A DNA stretch of 64,000 nt from the NCBI RefSeq assembly GCF_002803075.1, contig NZ_NNBK01000012.1, forward strand, positions 186,001 to 250,000, read 5' to 3'. A program made the translations under genes and the position numbers. This stretch comes from Streptomyces sp. CB01373 (GTDB taxonomy: Bacteria; Actinomycetota; Actinomycetes; Streptomycetales; Streptomycetaceae). The notes beneath the pieces were generated by a model. The model made no database searches, was not told where the DNA came from, and was given only the letters and a program-made list of their open reading frames with translations. Shown piece after piece: positions 52,396-59,980 of the stretch; position 1 is the first letter of the stretch; every line of letters starts with the position of its first letter.

Positions 52396-54033
52396 GTGTT
52401 CAGAAGACTGCTCCATGCCCAGACGGATCCGCCCCCCTCAGGATCGGCGCCACGCAAACCGTTCCGCGCACACCCGGTGCTGGCGGCCCTGGTGGCGGTC
52501 GTCTTCACGGCCTTCTCGCTGGCCGTGCCGGCCGCGTACGCGGCGGCGGGCCGCGGGACCGAGAAGGCGGCGTCCCAGGTGCTCACCTGGACGGCCGGCG
52601 ACGACTACACGAAGTACACGTCGGTGCCCACCACCGCGGTGGCGGGACCGGCGACGATCGTGTTCGAGAACAGCGCGGCCACCGGCAACACCACCGGAAT
52701 GCCGCACACGTTGACGTTCGACGTCTCGAACCCCGACTACAACAACGACCTCAGCCTCAACCTCCAGGCGAGCCCCTTCGACTCCAACGGCGGCAAGTAC
52801 ACGGCCGAGGTCGTTCTCAAGCCCGGCGTCTACCGCTACTTCTGCGCGATGCCGGGCCACCAGTCGATGACGGGCCAGCTCGTCGTCACCGCCGCCCCCG
52901 GCGACGACGACACCACCGCACCGGAGACGTCGGCGTCGGTGTCGGGGACGAAGGACGGGTCCGGCAACTATGTGGGCAGTGCGACGGTGACGGTGTCGGC
53001 TTCGGATTCCGGGTCGGGTGTGGCGAGTGTGGAGTACTCGCTGGACGGTGGTGCGTTCTCCGCGTATGCGAAGCCGGTTGTGGTGAGTGAGGTCGGTGCG
53101 CATTCGTTGTCGTATCGGGCGTCGGACAAGGCGGGGAATACGTCGGCGGTGAAGTCGGTGGAGTTCTCGGTGGTGGCGGCTGAGCCGGAGGACGTGACGC
53201 CGCCGGAGACGTCGGCGTCGGTGTCGGGGACGAAGGACGGGTCCGGCAACTATGTCGGTAGTGCGACGGTGACGGTGTCGGCTTCGGATTCCGGGTCGGG
53301 TGTGGCGAAGATCGAGTATTCGCTGGATGGTGCGGCGTATGTCGCGTACTCGGCGCCGGTGCAGGTGAGTGGTGTGGGTGCGCATTCGTTGTCGTATCGG
53401 GCGTCGGACAAGGCGGGGAATAGGTCGGCGGTGAAGTCGGTGGAGTTCTCGGTGGTGGCGGCTGAGCCGGAGGACGTGACGCCGCCGGAGACGTCGGCGT
53501 CGGTGTCGGGGACGAAGGACGGGTCCGGCAACTACGTGGGCAGTGCGACGGTGACGGTGTCCGCCTCGGACTCCGGCTCCGGTGTGGCCGGCATCGAGTA
53601 CTCCCTCGACGGCGGCCCCTACCTCCAGTACGCGGAGCCGGTGGTGATCGACAGGGCCGGGAGCCACACGCTCCTCTACCGGGCCACCGACAAGGCCGGC
53701 AACACGTCCACGCCCAAGTCGCTGTCCCTGAAGGTCGTCGCCGGCGAGCCGCCGACCGACTGTCCGGAAAGGGACGACCGGGCCACCGTGTTCGTCGGCT
53801 CGATCAACACCGGTGTCCCCAACCGCGTGACGGCCGGCGGCTGCACGATCAACGAGCTGATCGAGGACCAGCGGGCCTGGGAGAACCACGGCGCGTTCGT
53901 CTCGCACGTCGGAAAGGTCGTCCAGACGCTGCGGGACGAGGGCGTCATCGACCAGCGGGAGGCCGCCGAGATCAAGAAGGCGGCCGGCCAGTCCGACGTG
54001 GGCAAGCCCAACCGCGCGCCCTCCGGCGCGTGA
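52396..54033 (+). CDS. secreted cupredoxin protein with three Ig/OmpL47-like repeats
   Basis: This 545-residue protein starts at GTG 52396. A signal peptide (~27-50) leads to a plastocyanin-like domain (~55-170) with copper ligands in GMPHTLTF and FCAMPGHQSM (His, Cys, His, Met). Three 94-residue repeats follow (ETSASVSGTKDGSGNYVGSA, ASDSGSGVA, HSLSYRASDKAGN), similar to OmpL47/Ig-like adhesive domains. The last ~80 residues (GGCTINELIEDQRAWENHGA, VSHVGKV) repeat a module found in the ThuA/PQQ protein. It probably transfers electrons or binds copper at the cell surface, working with the laccase or dehydrogenase. Confidence 0.9.
   Translation: MFRRLLHAQTDPPPSGSAPRKPFRAHPVLAALVAVVFTAFSLAVPAAYAAAGRGTEKAASQVLTWTAGDDYTKYTSVPTTAVAGPATIVFENSAATGNTTGMPHTLTFDVSNPDYNNDLSLNLQASPFDSNGGKYTAEVVLKPGVYRYFCAMPGHQSMTGQLVVTAAPGDDDTTAPETSASVSGTKDGSGNYVGSATVTVSASDSGSGVASVEYSLDGGAFSAYAKPVVVSEVGAHSLSYRASDKAGNTSAVKSVEFSVVAAEPEDVTPPETSASVSGTKDGSGNYVGSATVTVSASDSGSGVAKIEYSLDGAAYVAYSAPVQVSGVGAHSLSYRASDKAGNRSAVKSVEFSVVAAEPEDVTPPETSASVSGTKDGSGNYVGSATVTVSASDSGSGVAGIEYSLDGGPYLQYAEPVVIDRAGSHTLLYRATDKAGNTSTPKSLSLKVVAGEPPTDCPERDDRATVFVGSINTGVPNRVTAGGCTINELIEDQRAWENHGAFVSHVGKVVQTLRDEGVIDQREAAEIKKAAGQSDVGKPNRAPSGA
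52921..53766 (+). repeat. three tandem 282-bp coding repeats
   Basis: Copies start at 52921, 53203 and 53485. The first two are nearly identical in DNA, including unusual T-ending codons (GATTCC, CATTCG). The third copy diverges in its second half, returning to the normal C-ending codon style after about 53560. Confidence 0.9.
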
Positions 54034-54069
54034 GGCACGGCCCGGGCGGTGACCCTGCCTGAACAGGGA

Positions 54070-54103
54070 GCCCTGGCGGGCCGCGCCACAAGCCCGCCAG
54101 GGC
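54070..54103 (+). terminator. strong hairpin after the cupredoxin gene
   Basis: GCCCTGGCGGGC pairs perfectly with its complement around a ten-base loop, 36 bp after the stop. Confidence 0.85.
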
Positions 54104-54157
54104 GCCTCCGGCACCGGGCCCCGGACGCTGCCGCGCACGGCTTTGTCCATCCGGAGG

Positions 54158-54193
54158 TGAAAGTTCCCCACATCAGTGCACAAGTTTCTTTCA
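54158..54193. promoter_or_regulatory. TGAAAG…CTTTCA operator candidate upstream of the ROK gene
   Basis: TGAAAG (54158-54163) and CTTTCA (54188-54193) are inverted with centres 30 bp apart, about three DNA turns. They lie ~100 bp before the ROK start, a typical position for autoregulation by this family. Confidence 0.5.
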
Positions 54194-54291
54194 TCGGCGG
54201 CGGCTCGGTGCTACGGTCCTTCTCAAAGTCGTGCCCCCCATGTGCCGGGCATGCGAACGGTTCTTGCCACGACGGGGGCGGCGTGAGGTCT

Positions 54292-55473
54292 ATGACGGCT
54301 CGACCGGCCAATCTCCACCAGGCCCGGCTGCTCCGCCTCCTGCGCGACCTCGGCCCGCAGTCCCGGGTCGCCCTCGGGGAGCAGGTCGAGCTGTCGCGCT
54401 CCAAGCTCGCCTTCGAGATCGACCGGCTCCTGGAGACCGGGCTGGTCGTGCAGGACGGCCTCGCCGCCTCCCGCGGTGGCCGCCGCTCGCACAACGTCCG
54501 GATCGCCCCGTCACTGCGGTTCCTCGGCGTGGACATCGGCGCCACCTCCGTGGACGTCGCGGTCACCAACGCCGAGCTGGACGTCCTCGGCCACGTGGCC
54601 GAGACGCTGGACGTGCGCGAAGGCCCGGTCGCCGTCTTCGAGCGGGTGCTCGCCCTGGCCGGCAAACTGCGCGAGGCGGGGCTGGCGGATCGCTTCGACG
54701 GCGCCGGGATCGGCGTACCGGGACCCGTCAGGTTCCCCGAGGGCGTCCCCGTCGCGCCGCCGATCATGCCCGGCTGGGACGGCTTCCCCGTCCGCGAGGC
54801 GATGAGCCAGGAACTGGGCTGCCCCGTCCTCGTCGACAACGACGTGAACCTGATGGCCCTGGGCGAGCAGCAGGCCGGCGTCGCCCGGTCCGTACGCGAC
54901 TTCCTGTGCGTGAAGCTCGGCACGGGCATCGGCTGCGGAATCGTCGTCGGCGGCGAGGTGCACCGCGGTGTCACCGGCAGCGCCGGCGACATCGGCCACA
55001 TCCAGGCGGATCCGGAAGGACCACGGTGCGCCTGCGGCAACATCGGTTGTCTCGAGGCGTACTTCGGAGGCAGCTCCCTCGTCCGCGACGCGACCGCGCT
55101 CGCCCAGTCCGGCCGCTCGACGGAGCTGGCCGGACGGCTGGAGGCGGCCGGGAGGCTGACCCCCGAGGACGTCTCGGCCGCCGCCGGTGCCGGGGACGCG
55201 GCCTCCCTGGAACTGATCCGCATGGGCGGACGGCGTACCGGTCAGGTCATCGCCGGCCTGGTCAGCTTCTTCAACCCCGGCCTCGTGGTCATCGGGGGAG
55301 GGCTCACCGGACTGGGGCACAACCTGCTGGCGAGCATCCGCACCCAGGTCTACCGCCAGTCCCTGCCGCTGGCGACCGGCAACCTGCCGATCGTCCTCGG
55401 CGAGCTCGGCCATGCCGCGGGCGTCGTCGGCGCCACCCGGCTGATCAGCGACCACATCTTCTCACCGGCCTGA
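54292..55473 (+). CDS. ROK-family transcriptional regulator
   Basis: The protein is 393 residues from ATG 54292; GTG 54283 is an equally possible start. The N-terminal winged helix (ARLLRLLRDLGPQSRVALGE, LSRSKLAFEIDRLLETGLVV) precedes a ROK sugar-kinase-like domain: FLGVDIGATSVDVAV (phosphate loop), GAGIGVPGPV, LVDNDVN, KLGTGIGCGIVVGGEV and the zinc motif CACGNIGCLEAYFG. It probably senses a sugar and controls the neighbouring extracellular carbohydrate/redox genes. Confidence 0.94.
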   Translation: MTARPANLHQARLLRLLRDLGPQSRVALGEQVELSRSKLAFEIDRLLETGLVVQDGLAASRGGRRSHNVRIAPSLRFLGVDIGATSVDVAVTNAELDVLGHVAETLDVREGPVAVFERVLALAGKLREAGLADRFDGAGIGVPGPVRFPEGVPVAPPIMPGWDGFPVREAMSQELGCPVLVDNDVNLMALGEQQAGVARSVRDFLCVKLGTGIGCGIVVGGEVHRGVTGSAGDIGHIQADPEGPRCACGNIGCLEAYFGGSSLVRDATALAQSGRSTELAGRLEAAGRLTPEDVSAAAGAGDAASLELIRMGGRRTGQVIAGLVSFFNPGLVVIGGGLTGLGHNLLASIRTQVYRQSLPLATGNLPIVLGELGHAAGVVGATRLISDHIFSPA

Positions 55474-55665
55474 CCCGTCCGGCCCGGCCTGCCTGACCTG
55501 GCCGGATGGGCGGGACCGGCCACCTCGGACGCGCCGAACCGCGCCGATCGCGTACTGGCGCGAGTGGACGGTGACACGTCAAGATCTCCTCCTCAGGGCG
55601 GCTCCGACCGGTCGTGCGCCGGTACCGGTTCGGTCCGGCGCACGGCCGGAGGAGGAGAGAACGAC

Positions 55666-56670
55666 ATGTTCGAGACCACGAGTTTCGACTCCGTGGAAGT
55701 ACGTGCGTACCGCAGCCTGGTCGGAATGCCGGAGGCCACACCGTCCCAACTCGCCCGTCGTCTCGGCCTGTCCGGACGCGAGGCGGCCAGACTCCTCGAC
55801 ACGCTGGAGGCCAAGGGGCTGGTGTGCCGCGCCGAGGGCGCGGCACACCGCTTCCGCGCGTCACCGCCCGATCTGGCGCTCGGCCCGCTGCTGCTGAGCC
55901 GGCAGCAGGAGTTGCAGGCCGCGCGGTCGGTGATGGCGAAGCTCACCGAGGAGTACCGCCACCAGACCCGGCGCCGGGGCTCGGCCGAGGCGGTCGAGAC
56001 GGTGACCGGGGCGCGGGCGATGGCCCGGACGTTCGACCAGCTTCAGCGCGGCGCACAGGCCGAGATCCTGGCGCTGTGCAAGCCGCCGAACGTGGCGGTG
56101 CCGTCACGCGGCAACGACACCCAACTGGACGTCCTGGCCGCGGGGGTGACGTACCGCGCGGTCTACGAGCGGTCGGCGCTGGAGGTGCCGCCCGAGGTGT
56201 ACCGGATCCGCGAGTTCGTCGAGTGCGGTGAACAGGCCCGGGTGGCCGCGGAGGTTCCGGTGAAGATGGTGGTCGCCGACCGGCAACTGGCCATGCTGGT
56301 GACCCCGTTCGTACGCGCCTCGGACGCGGGCGGCCCGGCCGGCGACCCGCCGTCCGCCGTTCTGGTCCGCCCCGGCGCGCTGCTCGACGCTCTCATCGCG
56401 TTCTTCGAGAGCCTGTGGGCGGGCGCCTCGCCGCTGGTGCTCACCGAGGACGGGCTGGTCGGCGAGAGGGAGTCCGACCGGACACCTTCGCCGGAGGACC
56501 TGCTCCTGCTGTCGCTGCTGCTCACCGGTCTGACGGACACCGCCATCGCCGGACAGGTCGGAACGAGTCTGCGCACCGTCCAGCGCCGTATCCGCGACCT
56601 GATCGAGTTCGCCGGGGTCCGGACCCGGATGCAGCTCGCCTGGGAGGCCTCCCGCCGCGGCTGGCTGTGA
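55666..56670 (+). CDS. TrmB-like / LuxR-type HTH transcriptional regulator
   Basis: The protein is 334 residues from ATG 55666 behind GGAGGAGAG; upstream in-frame starts lack an RBS. An N-terminal TrmB-like winged helix (VRAYRSLVGMPEATPSQLAR, AARLLDTLEAKGLV) and a central sensor region precede a C-terminal LuxR-type helix-turn-helix (LLTGLTDTAIAGQVGTSLRT, VQRRIRDLIEF). Such proteins are common in Streptomyces. Targets unknown; the adjacent M36 protease gene is one candidate. Confidence 0.9.
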   Translation: MFETTSFDSVEVRAYRSLVGMPEATPSQLARRLGLSGREAARLLDTLEAKGLVCRAEGAAHRFRASPPDLALGPLLLSRQQELQAARSVMAKLTEEYRHQTRRRGSAEAVETVTGARAMARTFDQLQRGAQAEILALCKPPNVAVPSRGNDTQLDVLAAGVTYRAVYERSALEVPPEVYRIREFVECGEQARVAAEVPVKMVVADRQLAMLVTPFVRASDAGGPAGDPPSAVLVRPGALLDALIAFFESLWAGASPLVLTEDGLVGERESDRTPSPEDLLLLSLLLTGLTDTAIAGQVGTSLRTVQRRIRDLIEFAGVRTRMQLAWEASRRGWL

Positions 56671-56709
56671 GGCCTGAGCCGGACCACGGGACGCCCGGCC
56701 CCCCCGCCG

Positions 56710-56741
56710 GGCGGCTCCGGTGCTCGCGCACCGGAGCCGCC
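56710..56741. terminator. bidirectional terminator
   Basis: A 14-bp stem (GCGGCTCCGGTGC and complement, plus flanking pairs) with loop TCGC lies between the convergent LuxR-type and M36 genes, 7 bp from the latter's stop. Confidence 0.85.
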
Positions 56742-56747
56742 GGGGGA

Positions 56748-59700
56748 TCACTTCTCGAAGACCTGGAACTCAGCGGCCCGGACGTTGAACGCCGCCGGGG
56801 AACCGGTGGCACAGTCCGTCACGTTGTTCGGGTCGTTGTCCTGCTTGCCCGCGTAGGCCGGGTTGCCCACGCACTGGTTGGTGATCGTCTCGATACGCAG
56901 GTCGGTGGCCGAGGTCGCCGGGATGTCGAAGCTGCGCATGACGAGGTCGGGAGCCGCCGGGCGCGGCTTCGGGGCGTCGAAGGCGTCCTTCGGGCTGAGG
57001 TAGACGACGTGGAACTGCTTGGGCTGGGAGCAGTCGACGGTCGCGGTGCGGGTGCAGGCCGAGACCTCGAACTGACGCAGCGCCGAGAAGCGGCTCTGGC
57101 TGCCGGTGTCGCCGCCGGGGTCCCTGCTGTCCGTCGGCCGGTTGATGGCGCTGACCTGGATGCGGCGCACCTTGGTCGGTCCGTCGACGGCCAGGTGGAC
57201 GTTGACGCCCTTGCCGGTCACCGAGGTGCCCGTCTTGTCACCGACGTACGCCCAGTTGGTGCCCTCGTCGTCGTCGATGAGCCTGGCCGCGTTGTACCCG
57301 TCGCCGGTCGCGGTGGCACCGGCCGCCGCCGAGGCGAGGTTGGGCTGCATCTTCACCTTGACGGTCTGCTTGGAGGCGTCGTCGACCTGGAAGTCGAAGC
57401 GCGTCAGACCGTAGCCCGGGGCGACCGCGATGGCGTCGTAGTGGCCCTTGGTGAACAGCGCCTTCTTGTCGAGGTCGGACGTGGTGCCGGCGATCGGCGT
57501 GGTCCGGGCGCTGAACTTGCCTATGTAGACGCGGGCGTTGGGGATCTCGTCGCCGCCGTTGACCACCTTGAAGGTGAGGTTGCCGTTGACGCCGGTCGGG
57601 GTGGCGAAGTCCGCGTGCGGCCGGGTGTCGCTGGTCGAGGTGGCGGTGGCGTCGATGCCCATGCCGCGCTTGGCGAACGCGCCCCACATGACGTCGAGGT
57701 CGGCGCCGTGGTGGCGGATCTTGTCCGCGGCGAGCATCGCGTCACGGGCGTCGATCATGGTGATCTTGCCCGTGCCCATCAGCAGGTACGAGTCGAACAT
57801 CAGCTGGACCCAGCGCCGGCCGCCGCCGCAGTCGTCGACCGACGTCTTGCCGGCCGCGCACGAGGCGAGCACCTTCTTGGCCGGCTCGCCGTACTTGCCG
57901 ACGAGCGCCTGACGCACCTCGTACTGCACGGCGTTCCAGATCTCGCCGTCGGAGTGCACCTCCGGACCGCCCATGTCGTAGCCGAAGTTGGAGTAGTTGA
58001 GGGGGCTCTTGTCGATGGCGAAGTTGCGGATGCCGCGCTCGTTGTTGTCAGTCACGTACGGGCCGACCACCCACGGGTCCACGCCGTCCGGGACCGCGCC
58101 GGTCTCGATCAGCCGCTCGGTGGCGACCAGGTCGCTCCAGGACTCGCCCATCGAGCCGGCGTGCGTGCCGGAGAGGCCGGAGGTGCCCCCGCCGACCATG
58201 CGGTTGGTGATGGCGTGGGTGTACTCGTGGCCGATGACGGAGGCGTCGAAGTCGCCGTCGGCGCAGCGCCCGTAGAAGGCCCCGGCCTGCGGCTGCCACA
58301 GGTACATGTTGGTCAGCGCCACACCGCCGTCGACTCCGGTGCTCTGGTTGGCGTTGTTGCGGGTGGCGGGGTTGCTGCCGCCGGAGCGGGCCACGCCCAT
58401 CTCCGGGTCGCCGCCCTTGCCGCCCAGGTCGTAGTTGTCGTGCTGCATGTTCCACGTCTTCTCGGTGAACCCGAGGTGGTACGAGAAGTCGTGCATCACG
58501 TTGTGCTGGGCGAACAGGTTGCCGATCGCCGCGTCGCGGTCCGGCTTCGCGGGGTCGGTCAGCACCTTCGGGTCGCAGCCGGTGGCGTGCCAGGCGTCGG
58601 TGTAGGAGTAGTCGTAGGCCCGGTCGGCCCGCACGTCCGGGGTGATGCCGAGCCAGTTGCGCCCGTTGGCCGTCAGACCGTCGCTGGCGAAGGCGTTGGC
58701 CCCGAGCGTGGTGCCCAGTTTGTAGGAGCCGCCGTAGGTGCCGCCGCCCTCACCTGAGGCGATGTCCCAGGCGTGGTGCGGAGTGCCGGGGGCGGAGTCG
58801 CTCATGACGCGGTCGCAGCCCGGAGCGGCCGTCCAGCACCAGGTCTCGCGGGTGTCGGCGGAGGAGTCGTTCAGCGGGGGAGAGAAGGGGAAGACCTTCC
58901 ATTGCGGGTTGCCGTCGTGGCCGTCGGCGACCCCGTCCTCGACCAGGGACCGACGGGCCAGCACCTCGCCGGTACGGGCGTCGACGACGCTGTCGTAAAG
59001 CTCCGGCTCCTCGCCGGCCGCACCGGCCTGCACCTGGTAGGCCGAGCGGACGGTGCCGTCGGGGTCGGCGATCACGACGGGGCGTACGAGCTGCGGTCCG
59101 GACAGTCCCGAAGCCTCGAACTTGCGCCACTTGTCGGTACTGTCCGTCGCGGACAGCTTGCCGGGCGCCAGGGCCACGTCGGCCAGTGCGGCCTTGATGG
59201 CGTCCTGCTCCGACAGGGTCGCCGGCTTCGGTGCGCCGGTGACCGGGGCCAGTGCCCCGGAGACGCTGACCACGGTGCCGTCGACGACACCGACGGAGAT
59301 CTGGCCGTCCCGGGCGAACGGCTTGCCGTCCACCTCCTGGGCGAGCAGCACCGCGGCACCCTTGCCGATCGGGGTGCTCGACACCAGCTTGAGGTCGTCG
59401 ACCTGGGCGGCGGGGATGCCGAACAGGTCGGCGTTGGCCTTCAGATAGGCGCGGGCGGTCTGCTCGGGCTTGGTCGGCAGCCCCTTCGCCAGGGCGGTGC
59501 CGTCGCCCTCCGGCACGACCGTGGTCGGGGTGCCGTACCGGCTCCAGCTCACCCGGGCGTCGGCCTTGGCCGCCGCGCCTCTGGCCCTGGCCGACGGGGC
59601 TCTGTCGGCGCCCGGCAGGTCCTTGTCGGGTTTGCCGTGGTGGTGGGCGCCGGTCATCCCCGAACCGGATCCCGAGGACGGCGGTTGCGCCGGGCCCGGG

Positions 59701-59804
59701 TCGGCGCCGGCGGTCGGTGTCTGTATCACCGCGACGATGCAGGCCGTGGCCAGCGCCAGGACGGTTCGCCGTGCACGTGTGGAGCGTGTGGAGTAAGTGC
59801 GCAC
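56748..59804 (-). CDS. secreted M36 (fungalysin) zinc metalloprotease with discoidin-like C terminus
   Basis: The protein is 1018 residues from GTG 59804 behind GAGGAGAGG; the frame continues upstream without a credible start. A signal peptide (RTVLALATACIVAVIQTPTA) and an FTP/PepSY-type propeptide (~90-300; YDSVVDARTGEVLARRSLVE) precede the catalytic domain, with VIGHEYTHAITNRM (HExxH) and the third ligand Glu in GSMGESWSDLV. The C-terminal part includes a discoidin-like region (NAARLIDDDEGTNWAYV, VRRIQVSAINRP). It should be secreted as a zymogen and degrade external protein. Confidence 0.94.
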   Translation of the reverse strand: MRTYSTRSTRARRTVLALATACIVAVIQTPTAGADPGPAQPPSSGSGSGMTGAHHHGKPDKDLPGADRAPSARARGAAAKADARVSWSRYGTPTTVVPEGDGTALAKGLPTKPEQTARAYLKANADLFGIPAAQVDDLKLVSSTPIGKGAAVLLAQEVDGKPFARDGQISVGVVDGTVVSVSGALAPVTGAPKPATLSEQDAIKAALADVALAPGKLSATDSTDKWRKFEASGLSGPQLVRPVVIADPDGTVRSAYQVQAGAAGEEPELYDSVVDARTGEVLARRSLVEDGVADGHDGNPQWKVFPFSPPLNDSSADTRETWCWTAAPGCDRVMSDSAPGTPHHAWDIASGEGGGTYGGSYKLGTTLGANAFASDGLTANGRNWLGITPDVRADRAYDYSYTDAWHATGCDPKVLTDPAKPDRDAAIGNLFAQHNVMHDFSYHLGFTEKTWNMQHDNYDLGGKGGDPEMGVARSGGSNPATRNNANQSTGVDGGVALTNMYLWQPQAGAFYGRCADGDFDASVIGHEYTHAITNRMVGGGTSGLSGTHAGSMGESWSDLVATERLIETGAVPDGVDPWVVGPYVTDNNERGIRNFAIDKSPLNYSNFGYDMGGPEVHSDGEIWNAVQYEVRQALVGKYGEPAKKVLASCAAGKTSVDDCGGGRRWVQLMFDSYLLMGTGKITMIDARDAMLAADKIRHHGADLDVMWGAFAKRGMGIDATATSTSDTRPHADFATPTGVNGNLTFKVVNGGDEIPNARVYIGKFSARTTPIAGTTSDLDKKALFTKGHYDAIAVAPGYGLTRFDFQVDDASKQTVKVKMQPNLASAAAGATATGDGYNAARLIDDDEGTNWAYVGDKTGTSVTGKGVNVHLAVDGPTKVRRIQVSAINRPTDSRDPGGDTGSQSRFSALRQFEVSACTRTATVDCSQPKQFHVVYLSPKDAFDAPKPRPAAPDLVMRSFDIPATSATDLRIETITNQCVGNPAYAGKQDNDPNNVTDCATGSPAAFNVRAAEFQVFEK

Positions 59805-59980
59805 TCGTACCCCTCTCCTCAAGAAGGGCCGGACAGGGATTGCCCGTCCGGCACCCGCGGAGAGTGGCACGCGGCGTGATGCGACAGGAATGATCGTGCA
59901 TGGCGGAAACATGACAATGCACAGTTCCGCCACAGGTTGCTCCCGAGTGCTCCACGGTGGACCGTGCCGTTCCGCCCATC

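Noticed and set aside
52921..53766. CRISPR-like array, from the regular repetition
   Set aside because: The period is 282 bp, in frame, and encodes protein repeats; there are no short repeats with variable spacers.
56415..58757. Plus-strand frame over the M36 protease, and 59957-62674 plus over the CHAT gene
   Set aside because: Both mirror genes with full catalytic motifs on the minus strand; no start signals or recognisable domains.
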